DNA of 64,000 nt from Rutpela maculata. Lineage: Eukaryota > Arthropoda > Insecta > Coleoptera > Cerambycidae. The stretch covers positions 104,305,795-104,369,794 of the forward strand of contig OW386293.2 in NCBI GenBank assembly GCA_936432065.2, in the 5' to 3' direction. Shown here one piece after another: positions 11,970 to 23,616 of this stretch; within the stretch, counting starts at the first letter, position 1; every line of letters starts with the position of its first letter. The notes below the pieces were generated by a model, which worked only from the letters and a program-made list of their open reading frames with translations, was not told the DNA's origin and did no database searches. The translations under genes and the position numbers were made by a program.

Positions 11970-12148
11970 GTTATGAGATCACCACCTTCTAATGCTGTCA
12001 ACAACTGGGTTTCTTGCAGTTCTGTTGCCATTTTTCGTATGCTCGTATCAGCTGTTAATGTTCGAAATTCATGGAGGGATCCATCGCTTCCACGACATAA
12101 CAAATACGCCATTTTGTCACTCGCTTCACGCCGGGATCGTTTCTCCAC
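11970..12148 (-). pseudogene. Unnamed repeated invertebrate protein, N-terminal piece
   Basis: Reading down from 12148 gives KRSRREASDKMAYLLCRGSD and then LHEFRTLTADTSIRKMATEL and QETQLLTALEGGDLI, nearly the same as 46330-46150 (minus) and 45500-45600 (plus). It is joined head-to-head to 11848-11968, which encodes a later part of the same protein on the other strand. The family role is unknown to me. The CxxC-type and LHEF-type segments suggest zinc-binding modules. Confidence 0.55.
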
Positions 12149-12599
12149 AGTTAGGGTTCATTAGGAAAACTTTTTTGATTCATGTTCAATTGTACTTATT
12201 TTAACAAAGTATAACCACAATATTATAATCATTAAAGTCACACGACACAAATCTTTATTTTGCAATGGCATATAAACAGTAAATTAGTAAAGTGTCCATG
12301 GGAAAGCTACATCGCCGACGTATTAGTCTAACATGTCGGGAATTTACCAGTAACATCATACACAAATACGAAAATTTCTGAACTGCTAACATGTCGGCGA
12401 TTTCCCAATATGCGACAGGGAGGTAGCGACAGATTTGATTAAGTCATTTGATTAAATTTGTAAAGCTAATTTTTGTGTTATGTTTGTACATCTAATGGGC
12501 GAATTGCAAGTGCCATGTGAGTAACAACGCGACAACGCTTCACGGGGGTATCTCAACCATGTAAAACAAAAAGCGTCGTTGACTGAAAGTATTAATTAA
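12149..12599. other. Gap, no gene seen
   Basis: Two near-repeats of AACATGTCGG occur at 12331 and 12389. GGAGGTAGCGACAG at 12419 also occurs at 40119 at the edge of a foldback repeat, so a degraded copy of that element begins here. Confidence 0.35.
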
Positions 12600-12845
12600 G
12601 GCTGGCGGTGTCATGCTTAAGAATATTATTTTGAAATTTAACAATTTATCTTACATCCCTGAACTGATTCAAAATTTTTTTTGATAGGCTTTTGGAGACA
12701 AGTTTATAGAATGGTACTAGGCTATTGAAAACTAAAGAAAAGAATTTTTTACTTGTGCGAAAATCAAAAAAAAAATTGTTGACTTTTCAATAGCCTAGTA
12801 CGATTCTATAAAATTTGTAGAATTACGTTCACGGCACCATCCACC
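12600..12845. mobile_element. TTAA-flanked foldback MITE, shortened copy
   Basis: Preceded by TTAA (12596-12599). It starts GGCTGGCGGTG and ends GGCACCATCCACC. The interior shares TTGATAGGC and CAATAGCCTAGTA with the copy at 21681-21981, and its two halves are partly complementary. The right arm is shorter than in the other copy and the right TTAA is degraded to ATAA. Confidence 0.65.
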
Positions 12846-13149
12846 ATAATGGTGATTTTTTATGAATGAACATAATGAAATATCCGAAAAAGCCGTCATA
12901 CCTGCTGGACAAAATGATTCTGCCACAATTATGTCAAATAAAACGAAGTAGTTTGAGTTAAAATATTAACGCTGAAACTTCTTGTACTAATATATAGTAC
13001 AAAATGTAAGAAAAACGTAATCTGCCAGTGTTCCAGCGGGACAAATGCCATCTGCCAGCCGTCGGAAAGAGTGGATGCATTGGCGCGCTACGAGCAGTAT
13101 ACTGCACTGGTTAACTTGGAACTTGCGTAAATTGCGATGTTCCTTTGAC

Positions 13150-13640
13150 TTCTCTTGTGGTAGAGGGATGGTAGTGGGGGTAGATGAAGTAAAAAAAAGT
13201 TTTGTGGCCCTCGATTCTTGTATACACACTAAATTACAATTTTATTTTTCTCACGCTCTTTAATATTGGGTTGGGGATGGTACTGGTATGTCTAATGACA
13301 AAAAAAAATTGAGACCTTAAATTTTTTTATATACACTAAATAGCAATTTCATGGACTTTTACCTGCTTGATTTACCTATTTACCCCCATTTACCCCAACT
13401 CTTCAACGGAATAAGGTCAAAATATAATCTAGTTCCAGATCTTGTTAAAATACATACGTGTACCAAATTTCACGTCAACATCTTAATCGGTTCCACAGTA
13501 ATCGTGCGCACAAAAAAAAAGTTACAGAAACCGACAGACAGACAGATTTTTTTCTTTGCTCAAATTTAAAATCTCGACATTTCATGACATTCCAAACCTA
13601 TTTGAACAATAAAAATATAAAAAAAAAAATTATTGTCATT
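13150..13640 (+). mobile_element. ACTTCCAC-family element, partial
   Basis: Carries the family core: a G-rich block with GTAGTGGGGGTAGATGAAG, then CCTATTTACCCCCATTTACC, CTCTTCAACGGAATAAGGTC, a GTTCCACAGTAATCGTGCGC block and CAGACAGACAGA. Both termini (the CTGCCCAAGG end and the terminal hairpin) are lost. Confidence 0.65.
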
Positions 13641-13837
13641 ACTACCACTTACAGTTTTTTTAGAAATGCTGTAACTAGTGAAATAACTAGTCATCGTAAA
13701 TGAATAACAAGCTAAAAACGTACTCTTCGCCAATTTACTGAGCTTTTTATATATAATTGTTAAACATTCTATAGGATACACAAAGAATATGCAAGATAAT
13801 AATAAGGAAGCTTATACAATGCTATTTACGATGTGTA

Positions 13838-13985
13838 TCAAGTATGGAAGATAAGATGGTGTCCATCGCGTTGGATGCAGTTTTCGACCCTCTTCATGAA
13901 ATCGTCCATAACACGCTCCAACATCGCTCCATCAATAATCATAATTTCCTGACGAATGGTATTCTTCAAGTCGTCCAAATTACGG
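13838..13985 (-). pseudogene. Mariner/IS630-like transposase, extreme C-terminus
   Basis: Reading down from 13985 gives NLDDLKNTIRQEI, then AMLERVMDDFMKRVENCIQ and a stop at 13838-13840. This is the characteristic helical tail that follows the last catalytic Asp in insect mariner/IS630-type transposases. Only about 45 codons remain and no catalytic motif is present. It abuts unrelated AT-rich DNA upstream, so it is a truncated relic. Confidence 0.6.
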
Positions 13986-14109
13986 TATTAGTATGTATTA
14001 GTAAAATTCATAAACGAAAAAAAAAATATATTATGGAAATAATATTTCGCAAGATTTCCATTTCAGTACAAGCGACAAAAATTAAGAGAATATTTTTTTT
14101 TAAATTAAA

Positions 14110-14350
14110 TAATTAATAAGTTTTTTATTTACTGATCGATTTTCTTCAAAAACAATTCTTCCTCTAGCTAACACTAACTTACTTTCTAAATTTCAATACA
14201 ATCGGACTTTTCTTTCTTAAGTTATCGTGCTTACAAGAAACGTGACGGACGGACGGACAGACGGACATTTTGAAAGTTGTTCAGAATTCGTTCACTATGA
14301 ATTCACTAGAAATGTGCCGATCAAATACAATATACTCTTCGTTTTTGCTA
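14110..14350 (+). repeat. Dispersed repeat with GGACGGAC motif
   Basis: Shares AACACTAACTTACT, CCAAATTTCAAT-like and AATCGGACTTTTCT words, then a GGACGGACGGACAGACGGAC block, with 27610-27900. A weaker relative lies at 24460-24640. It is non-coding and of unknown class. The direct GGAC/CAGA repeats are a common feature of small insect repeats. Confidence 0.55.
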
Positions 14351-15256
14351 AGAGTATAATAAGGCTATTTTAGTATTTCAAATAAGTATTAGCTCCAGCT
14401 TCATCTTACCAGTGCTGCTGCGATACCTTTTCTCAACATGACGAATATTAGACTAAAATTGTACCAAGTTTCAGTAAAAGGTGCTGATAGATGGGAGATT
14501 TAAATTTTTATCGATAATAAGACAAATCAAATTAAAAATGAGACACTTAATTTACTGCAAAATAAAATCAAAACGTATTTAACTAAATATAATTTTATGT
14601 TTAATGTAAATAACCAACAAAGAAGGATAAAATGGATATAACTTCCTACGGTCACACTGATTCAAACATTTACATAAAACCAGCAAACAAAATGAACACA
14701 AAACACAAAAGTAAAAATGATAAATGGAAGTATGTCAGTGCGACAGCGCGATATCATCAGGATTATCTGACGAGATCGACAGAATTTTGAACAAAATGGT
14801 TTTGCTCTCTCCTATCAGATGTCGCTAAAAGAAACACTTACAGATACTTTGTATTTGAAAATAGCTGGAAATATGGAGTTCGTACCAAAAATGGCTCTTT
14901 TTAAGATAGTAGTACCGACGTATTGAATAGGAGCGTTTTTTCTCTTAAGGCTATGTCGAAAAAATGTGAAAATTTGGAGGGATAAGTATAGCCAGCAATA
15001 ATTTATCTTTCAAAATAGAAACCGAGTAAATTGAGAAGGAATGAAGATAGACGATGGAGATTTTTATTTGCAGCTTTTCTCTTTCACTTTGGTGAACGGT
15101 GGCCCGGTAATGCAATTAGTTGCTACTATATTTCCACGTTCCTCGTCATTAAACAAGTTTTACATATATTCCCTTTACCGTTTTACCTTGCCTTCAGTCG
15201 TCAATAGCACCACTCCCTCGTTGCTGGTAAATTTTTTATGATAAAAAATTAATTAC
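14351..15256. other. Gap, no gene seen
   Basis: AT-rich with short open frames only (the longest obvious one is 66 codons at 15041). No repeat family or motif recognised. Confidence 0.3.
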
Positions 15257-15942
15257 AAAGGACGTTTCCTAGGTAAATTGGTGGCCTGTCAAGTTTGATG
15301 AATTATTGATATGTTGTAGTTCAACTGATTCTGAATAATAAGTTCCTCTGGCAAAGCTTCAAATTATGGACAGTTTCTTCGATAGCTGACTCCGAAAACT
15401 GGACCTACTCCTCGATACTGTATTAACGATTTCTCAAAACGTACTACAGATATTGAAATGATAACTGCTGGAAATGAATAACAAGACTATTCATCATTAT
15501 TTGATCTTAGATTGATGTGCCTGAACTTCCGGTTTTGCCGGAAGTGACGTCAAATCACGTTTTTCGAATGCACAAAACACGTTTACAATTTAATTCATCA
15601 TATATACAGGGTGATTCTTTTGAGGCGGCCATTAGAATATTTCCCACTTGCAGATGAGATAAACATTTGAGATTTGGTATCCTACCATAATCGACCATTG
15701 TGAGTCCGAAAATAATAATGATCAAATTATGTTAAATTAAATTCCCTTTTTTCTAGTATAAGCAAGTTACAACTTTTCGAAATATTGACGATTTTCTTAA
15801 ATGTCCAAAAATTTTTAATAAAAATTGCCATCAACTTACCTATGATTAGAAACAATCATTAATGTAAGACATTCTGTTATGTTAAAAAACGCCAGCATAT
15901 TTAAATTACACTCACGAAGACTTTTAGGTTTGTTTATTATTT

Positions 15943-16188
15943 ATGGAGAATGTGATAAAGTATTACCAAGTACATGTAACACATTTGCTACTCGATACCC
16001 ACAAGTACAGAAACCATCCACCATACACTGTAAAACGCATATTGGATAATTTTAGAATATTTGGCTCTATCAAACGTGCCAAATTTTATTATGGCAATCG
16101 ATGTAGAATTAAATTCGAGGTGGACTTATATCAGCATGTTCTATATCTAACACATGTACTTTTTGAATTATTCGCAAGTTTTTGTTGA
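15943..16188 (+). pseudogene. Possible transposase DNA-binding fragment
   Basis: An 81-codon frame at the centre of the CAGGGTGATTC element contains YRNHPPYTVKRILDNFRIFG. This resembles the helix-turn-helix start of insect mariner-like transposases (the pattern of a proline-rich linker followed by a short helix and a GS/GSI turn). Nothing downstream resembles a catalytic domain, so at most this is the N-terminal remnant of the parent transposase in a deletion derivative. Confidence 0.35.
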
Positions 16189-16556
16189 AAATTATAATTT
16201 ATCAAAAAAAAACGTAGAAGCCTATGAAACAATTGAAACAATAAAGTGGGTGTCGAGTAGCAAGCAAATGTGTTACATGTTCTTGGTATTATTACTTCGT
16301 CACATCCTCCATAAATAATAAACAGATCTAAAAGACTTCGTAGATGAAATTTAAACGTGCTGACATTTTTTTAACAAAAGAGAATGACTGACATTAATGA
16401 TTCTTTCTAATCATGGGTAAGTTGACGGAAATTTTTACTAAAAATTCTTGGACATTTAAGAAAATCGCCAATATTTCGAAAAGTTGTAACTTTAACCCCT
16501 GCTGCTTGTACTAGAAAAAAGGGAATTTAATTTAACATAATTCGATGTAAAAAAAA

Positions 16557-16950
16557 TACAGGGTGTTCCATTTGAAATAAAAAAGTTTTTGAGGTTTGAA
16601 TTTGACAAAATGTAACGTGAAAATAAAACACTTGGTATACTATTTTGGAATCTATTTTTTTTGTAGAAAGTAACGCATGTTGTGTTCTTTCTATGTACCG
16701 AAGAGCAAATAAGGATCTCCTACATGAAGAGAGTTATAACGGTTCTTGCAAACCGCTGCACCTGTCAAATTTTTTATAAAATGTCAAATATCTCCGAAAC
16801 TGCTCGGTTTAAGTATAGGGTGTGCTATATGTTTTTCCTCAGAATTTTATGGTCCTTTCGAAAAATCGGAAATATATAGGGTGTTCCATTTAAAATAAGC
16901 AAGTTGGTATCGACTTCCGGTATTTCCGGAAGTGCCGCCATTTTGAAATT
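16557..16950 (+). mobile_element. GGGTGTTCCATTT MITE inserted in another element
   Basis: Starts TACAGGGTGTTCCATTTG and contains a second GGGTGTTCCATTTAAAAT at about 16879, ending near CGGAAGTGCCGCCATTTTG. It interrupts the right arm of the CAGGGTGATTC element, since the left arm at 15715-15745 lacks it. It is the same family as 795-1000 plus 2555-2740. Confidence 0.65.
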
Positions 16951-17289
16951 ATTATTTTCGGACTCACAATGGCCGACTAGGGTAGAGTACCAAATCTCAA
17001 ATGGCTATCTCATCTGCAAGTGGGAAATACTCTAATGGCCGCCTTAAAAGAATCACCCTGTATAAGTAGCTTTATTAAAATTCGCTATCTTAGTAAATAA
17101 GTAAGTACGTGCATTGGTTGATGGAATACTGATGCTAGCTTGATACCGGGTACATCATAATCTTGGTGCAAAACAAAGTTGATTTTATTTTTCAAGATAT
17201 AAAATTGCAGTTGTGAAAACTAATTATTTGCGAGACCTTTAAGTGTAATAAGCAGTTTTTGCTTATTTTTAATACACTTAACTTTACTA

Positions 17290-17953
17290 TTTTTAGCAAA
17301 AATTGCATAGCTGATTATTTTTTTTCTAATATTTACTTATTTTAATCATTCATAATAGAAATCAAACAAAAAAAACTTTATACGGATTCAAAAGGACAGA
17401 AACAACTATTAAGAATATAAGTTTCGTATAACTATAAGTAACTAATTTAAATCTAGTCCAGTCACTAAACTTCGACAACGTCCATTGCGCTATGGTCTCC
17501 AGAATCTTCAATTACCCCCGAGATATTCATGGAACGATATTTTACCTCTGCTTCGTATCATGCATATCCTAAACACCAAATCACACTTACTACATGGTAA
17601 CAAGTTCCTACTGTGCGACTTCGTCTTGCAAGTACAATAATAGACATAATTTCTTCTTGACGTACAACAACTTCTCCTACTTGTCCCATTTGTTGGTCGT
17701 AATTATAATGCACCCGCAGTTGATACTTAATCGCATTGCGATGCACGAATTCTCAACAATCCCGGCTCATTCATCATATTCGAAAGCATTGTTCCCTTCT
17801 CCTTCTTGGTTGCCTTGAACGTATGATGGAGCCATTCGCCAAATCTCTTAAATAATCTAAATCTAGTACGTGATAAGCAGGCACATAATTCTCCTCAATA
17901 ATATATCTGAATCGCAGCCTTTTTGCTTCTACTCGAGCTTGAAGAAGGAATTA
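17290..17953. other. Core of the long-TIR element, no gene identified
   Basis: Here the two arms of the outer element stop matching. Open frames of 62 (minus, 17558-17746) and 74 codons (plus, 17594-17818) overlap and show no recognisable domain. This would be the natural place for a transposase, but I cannot support one. Confidence 0.3.
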
Positions 17954-18106
17954 CATATACAGATAACGGTAGCCAAGTACGTACACGTAGCAGATTAAAT
18001 GAACAACGATACAAAGGTATTTAAATGGTGGGGGCTCGATCGAGACGGGTGTCGCATGCTAAAATCCAACCCGCTGTACGTACTTGCCTGCCGCTATCTG
18101 TATATG
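17954..18106. mobile_element. 153-bp hairpin MITE
   Basis: CATATACAGATAACGGTAGC and AAGTACGTAC on the left are the near-complement of GTACGTACTTGCC and GCTATCTGTATATG on the right. About 35 bp can pair, with a loop of about 80 bases. No coding sequence. Confidence 0.6.
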
Positions 18107-18135
18107 CGTTCCGATTGCTTTTCTAAGTTTCAAAG

Positions 18136-20354
18136 TAAGTCATTCTTATAAAATATTATTTTGGGTATTCAGCAGATAACTTTCAAAGAAATCATTCGTT
18201 CCTTTCATATATTATTGATCTAAATCTGATCAAGCTAGAATATCAACGAGTAGTCCTCTTACAAACAAACTTGTCAATTTCTTTATATATTTACTATGTC
18301 TAACATTCAATATGAAAAACAAGAAAATAACCATTCTTTCTATATATTGAAGATCTAAGTCTGATCATGCCAATATATTATCAGAAATCCACCCTTGCGA
18401 GGAAATCTTTCAAGCATCTCTAGCCCTACCTAGAGGATACTACATCACAAACAAACATTAGTTACATTTCAAAGCCAAGAACTACTGAAAAGCACAATGA
18501 AATATAGGAATAAAATTTCACTTACATGTCATAACAAATAAAATATTTCAATCAATGTTTGATTGACCAAACCTCTGTAAAAATTAAGAGGACTACTCGT
18601 TGATATTCTAGCTTGATCAGATTTAGATCAATAATATATGAAAGGAACGAATGATTTCTTTGAAAGTTATCTGTTGAATACCCAAAATAATATTTTATAA
18701 CAATGATGTAAGCAGAAATACAAGATATTTATTTTTTAAAAACTACACGAGCTATGGGGCTCTAAAAAAGAGTGATTCTTTTTTATTTTTGATATGTGTC
18801 AACTAAATAAATATTTCCTATCATTTTTTACAAGAAAATTTTCCTATTTTTTTATAGTAATTATGTTTTTGAATTGAACATATATCTCTGCTGATGAGTT
18901 CTAAAGAGAATGAAAAAGGTTGCGCAATTTTTACAGAGGTTTGGTCAATCAAACATTGATTGAAATATTTTATTTGTTATGACATGTAAGTGAAATTTTA
19001 TTCCTATATTTCATTGTGCTTTTCAGTAGTTCTTGGCTTTGAAATGTAACTAATGTTTGTTTGTGATGTAGTATCCTCTAGGTAGGGCTAGAGATGCTTG
19101 AAAGATTTCCTCGCAAGGGTGGATTTCTGATAATATATTGGCATGATCAGACTTAGATCTTCAATATATAGAAAGAATGGTTATTTTCTTGTTTATCGTA
19201 TTGAATGGAGTATCCTCTAGGTAGGGCTAGAGATGCTTGAAAGATTTCCTCTTAAGGGTGGATTTCTGACAATATATTGGCATGATCAGACTTAGATCTT
19301 CAATATATAGAAAGAATGGTTATTTTCTTGTTTTTCATATTGAATGTTAGACATAGTAAATGTATAAAGAAATTGACAAGTTTGTTTGTAAGAGGACTAC
19401 TCGTTGATATTCTAGCTTGATCAGATTTAGATCAATAATATATGAACGGAACGAATGATGTCTTTGAAAGTTATCTGCTGAATACCCAAAATAATGTTTT
19501 ATAACAATGATGTAAGCAGAAATACAAGATATTTATTTTTTAAAAACTACACGAGCTATGGGGCTCTAAAAAAGAGTGATTCTTTTTTATTTTTGATATG
19601 TGTCAACTAAATAAATATTTCCTGTCATTTTTTACAAGAAAATTTTCCTATTTTTTTATAGTAATTATGTTTTTGAATTGAACATATATCTTTGCTGATG
19701 AGTTCTAAAGAGAATGAAAAAGGTTGGGCAATTTTTACAGAGGTTTGGTCAATCAAACATTGATTGAAATATTTTATTTGTTATGACATGTAAGTGAAAT
19801 TTTATTCCTATATTTCATTGTGCTTTTCAGTAGTTCTTGGCTTTGAAATGTAACTAATGTTTGTTTGTGATGTAGTATCCTCTAGGTAGGGCTAGAGATG
19901 CTTGAAAGATTTCCTCGCAAGGGTGGATTTCTGATAATATATTGGCATGATCAGACTTAGATCTTCAATATATAGAAAGAATGGTTATTTTCTTGTTTAT
20001 CCTATTGAATGGAGTATCCTCTAGGTAGGGCTAGAGATGCTTAAAAGATTTCCTCTTAAGGGTGGATTTCTGACAATATATTGACATGATCAGACTTAGA
20101 TCTTCAATATATAGAAAGAATGGTTATTTTCTTGTTTTTCATATTGAATGTTAGACATAGTAAATGTATAAAGAAATTGACAAGTTTGTTTGTAAGAGGA
20201 CTACTCGTTGATATTCTAGCTTGATCAGATTTAGATCAATAATATATGAAACGAACGAATGATTTCTTTGAAAGTTATCTGTTGAATACCCAAAATAATA
20301 TTTTATAACAATGATGTAAGCAGAAATACAAGATATTTATTTTTTAAGTCATTC
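18136..20354. mobile_element. Foldback-type element with 10-bp direct repeats
   Basis: Bounded on both sides by TAAGTCATTC (18136-18145 and 20345-20354), a 10-bp target duplication. The left part (18146-18581) is the reverse complement of the right end, and the remainder consists of 804-bp direct repeats. Foldback elements of Drosophila have the same plan (inverted ends built from tandem repeats, 9-bp duplications); membership here is inference. The left end lacks about 36 bp that are present at the right end. Confidence 0.7.
18587..20344 (+). repeat. 804-bp tandem repeat, 2.2 copies
   Basis: AGAGGACTACTCGTTGATAT recurs at 18587, 19391 and 20195, exactly 804 bp apart. CAATGATGTAAGCAG recurs at 18701, 19505 and 20309 with the same period. 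Inside each unit a stretch of about 140 bp beginning GTATCCTCTAGGTAGGGC is itself duplicated. The copies differ at few positions, so the array is young or homogenised. Confidence 0.85.
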
Positions 20355-21284
20355 ATATTATAAAACCTAACATATCGAACATAGGATTTATTTTCTGCAT
20401 GAATAAGGTTTAGAAGTTTAATGTATTATAAATAAACAAAAGCTGCCTATTCTACTAAAAGTCTCACAAATAATTAGTTTTCGTTGACTAGACACAACTG
20501 CAATTTTATATCTTGAAAAATAAAATAAACTTTTTTTTGTATCAAGATTATGATGTGTTCGGTATTAAGCTAGCATCAATATGCTATCAGTCAATGCACG
20601 TACTTACTTATTTACTAAGAGAAAATTTTAATAAAGCTACGTATATATATGATGTATTATATTGAAGTAAACGCATTTGAAAGGCGTGATTTGATGTCAC
20701 TTCCGGCAAAACCGGAAGTTCAGGCACATCAATCTAAGACCAAATAATGATAAATAGTCTAATTATTCATTTCCAGCAATTATCATTTCAATACCTGTAG
20801 TACATTTTAAGAAATCGCTGATACAGTATTGTATCAGTAGAGGTAGGTCCAGTTTTTGGAGCCATCTATCGGAGAAACTGTCCATAATTTGAAGTTTTGC
20901 CAAAGGAACTTATTGTTCAGGATCAGTTGTACTATAACCAGAGCTGGGCAAATTACTTTGAAAAAGTAATTAATTACAAATTACAAATTACTAATGTTAA
21001 AAAGTAATTTGATTACCATGTAATTAAATTACTATTAAAAAAATGTAATTAAATTACTAATTATTTGGTAATGGTAATTGAATAAATAAATTACTTTTAT
21101 AATTACTTTAGAGCTTCTAAATTTGTTATATTGGAAATGGGAGATGTTTAGTAAATTATAAGATCATTTGTTGGTGTACAAATAATTATAAATATATACA
21201 AATACTGAATAACACAAATTTTTTAGTAATCAGTAAAGACAGTAATCGCAAAGGAATGAAAATCTATAACTAAAAGCAAATACA

Positions 21285-22209
21285 AAAACCGCTGCCCAAG
21301 GAATCACTACTTTCACATACTGATTTTCTATCTAATTCTCTCACAACGAAAAAAATTTTGTATGTGGAAATAATTGTTTATGGAACTTTAGCAATATAAT
21401 ATTTGAAATTGCATACCCCAAAAACCCATAAAACGATATGCCACATTGGTAGTGGGGATGGGAGTGGTGGTAGTAGGGTGGTAGTGGGTGGTGGATGAAG
21501 AAAAAAAATGAGGCCTTAATGGGGTGAGGGTGGTAATGGGGGTGGCTAATAGCTTATTATATATACTAAATACCAATTTTATGGACTCTTACTTGCTTCA
21601 TTTACCTATTTACCCTAAGTTATCCCCCAACCCTTCAACAGAATAAGATCAAAATATAAACTAAATTCAGATCTCGTTAAAGGTGGCGGTGCCGTGCTTA
21701 AGAAAACGATTTCATAATTCGACAATTTCTTCTATATACCTGAACGATTTGAAAAAATTCTTTGATAGGCCTTCAGAGAAAACTTGATAGAATGATACCA
21801 GACTATTAAAATCAACAAAAACTTTTTTATTTTCGCACGAGAAAAAAAAATGTCCTTCTTTAGTTTTCAATAGCCTAGTACCGTTCTATAAAGTTGTCTC
21901 TAAAAGCCCAACAAAACTTTTGTTAATCGGTTCAGGAATGTAGAAGAAATTGTCGAATTATGTTCACCGCACCCGCCCACCTTAAATACATGCGTGTACA
22001 AAATTTCAAGTCAATATCTTAAACGGTTCCAGAGTAATCGTGCTCACAAAAAAAAGTTACAGATAGACAAACAGACCGACAGACAGACATTTTCTTTTGC
22101 TCAAACTGAAAATCTCGACGTTTCATGACTTTCTAAGCATTTTTGAACAATAAAAAATTTTAATTGTTTTTTTTTTTGCGTTACTATACTTCCACTGGAT
22201 GTGGAAGTA
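21285..22209 (+). mobile_element. ACTTCCAC-family element inside the hAT element
   Basis: Starts CCGCTGCCCAAGGAATCACT and ends with the hairpin ACTTCCACTGGATGTGGAAGT. It is interrupted between GATCTCGTTAA and TACATGCG by a TTAA MITE. Without that insert it is about 620 bp, somewhat shorter than the 737-bp copy at 38061-38797. Confidence 0.8.
21681..21981. mobile_element. TTAA-targeting foldback MITE
   Basis: Flanked by TTAA (21677-21680 and 21982-21985). Ends AGGTGGCGG and CCGCCCACC. The two halves are largely complementary (CGACAATTTCTTCTA near 21719 against TAGAAGAAATTGTCG near 21940). The empty site is seen in sister copies at 7651 and 13441, which read GATCTCGTTAAAATACAT-type sequence without interruption. 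TTAA duplication is the piggyBac-like signature; no transposase is present. Confidence 0.8.
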
Positions 22210-22672
22210 AAATGACACAAACTATGAAATATGAATAATATTATTTGTTTATGTTTCCTTTTAATAGGAATGTAAAGTAATATAAATACTCTAATATAAT
22301 TTAATTACGGTAAAACAATTAAACTCTACAGTATTCAAATTATTCTAGATATTTGAAATTATTGAGAAGTAATTTAAATTACTTGAAGTAATTTAAATTA
22401 CTAGAAATAATTTAAATTACATGAAGTAATTTCTATCGGTAATTAATTACTCTGCAAAGGTATTTTCAGAGTATCGCTTGAGGAATTAATACTTTTTAAG
22501 TACAATTACTGCTTTGAAAAATGTAATTCAATTACAATTACTTTTTTTAGAAAAGTACTTAAATTAGTAATTTAATTACTTTAGTAATTAATTACTCCCA
22601 GCTCTGACTATAACATATCAAAAATTCATGAAATTTGACACCAATTTACCTATAAAATGTGCGGTGTCCTTT

Positions 22673-23616
22673 TAAAAATAATAATAATTTGATGAATGAA
22701 CTAATGCTATACGCGTAGCACTTATCGGATAAAACAACTAACGACTTGTGCCTTGGTTTTACCATAGACTTTTTATATCTTTGATAATAAAAATCTACAT
22801 AAGTAAGAAGTTTCCAGGAACCACTCGGTAAATTTATTAATATTCCAATGAACCGTCCTAAGTTTATAATACTAGCCATTCCTACTTTAACTCGTACAAA
22901 ATCACTGACATATCATGAATGCCTTACATTGTACCCACCAAATGAAATCATATGATGTAAATTGACGTCAGAATACCAAACGACAGACATTTGGTGCAAC
23001 TGCGAATAATCAAAAGCCGTGTGCAATTTTCCCGTCTACAGAATGGAATAATAAAGGTCGACGAAACAGAATCTCTGCAACATCACTGAAAACACTATCT
23101 TTGTTATTCCATTAAAGCAATAAGGCAATGGTGTTAGTAGTAGTGAGGACAGGGCCTTCAGTGTACTGAAACTGAATTGCTATCTGCTGTAGCATCGTAG
23201 TCACGAAAAGTTAACATGTTATCTTATTTGTTTTATTGACTGGTAGGCACGAAGCCTTCCATCAGATTTCGCATGATGTAGATATCAAACCATAAAATAA
23301 TGTGCCTGAATTACCTCAAGCCATAATATAAACGATTACCCACCAATGGCGTAACCAAATAAGTAATACAGAGATGCTGAGAAGTTCATATTTTTTAGTT
23401 TTCGAAGCTTCATTGGAAATCGTTTAAAAAAGGAGAAAAATTCGGTCTCATTACTCTATACAAATTCAAATTGAAATTCTCTATTTGTCTTTTCAGTGTA
23501 ATTACACTAGATACGTCAATATAATATACAATAGTTAAAATGGTAATATACATTGTTACATGCATAAAAATATATATAAAACATAAAAATAGTAAAACAA
23601 CCCTTGGGGGAGTAAA
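22673..23616. other. Gap, no gene seen
   Basis: No repeat family or domain recognised. Open frames are short (up to 77 codons at 22646-22879, minus) and of random composition. Confidence 0.3.

Larger units (their letters stand above)
15607..17060. mobile_element. Mariner-type element, CAGGGTGATTC termini
   Basis: Inverted ends CAGGGTGATTC...GAATCACCCTG are flanked by TA on both sides, the usual mariner/Tc1 target. The third copy of the host arm at about 43856-43870 reads straight through and shows the empty site. The element is palindromic over about 400 bp per arm (for example AAATTCCCTTTTTTCTAGTA at 15740 against its complement at 16510). It is interrupted in the right arm by a second CAGGGTG MITE. 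Confidence 0.8.
20939..22606. mobile_element. hAT-type non-autonomous element
   Basis: Inverted ends CAGAGCTGGGC and CCCAGCTCTG are flanked by the 8-bp direct repeat ACTATAAC (20931-20938 and 22607-22614). An 8-bp duplication and CAGNG ends define hAT elements. Subterminal regions are dense in AAGTAATT/AATTACTT words, as hAT ends often are. There is no transposase. The interior is an ACTTCCAC-family element. Confidence 0.85.
15257..22672. mobile_element. Long-TIR element packed with nested insertions
   Basis: The left end AAAGGACGTTTCCTAGGTAAATTGG (15257) and right end CCAATTTACCTATAAAATGTGC...GTCCTTT (to about 22672) are inverted, and a third copy of this end is at 43518-43908. After removing inserts, each arm continues for about 570 bp (15257-15604 plus 17061-17285, against 20395-20930 plus 22615-22672), including the CTTCCGGTTTTGCCGGAAG palindrome. 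The interior holds at least six other elements, listed separately. No transposase for the outer element was found. Confidence 0.75.

Noticed and set aside
18146..20344. CRISPR-like or regulatory repeat array
   Set aside because: Repeat units are 804 bp without unique spacers, in eukaryotic DNA with transposon-like boundaries.
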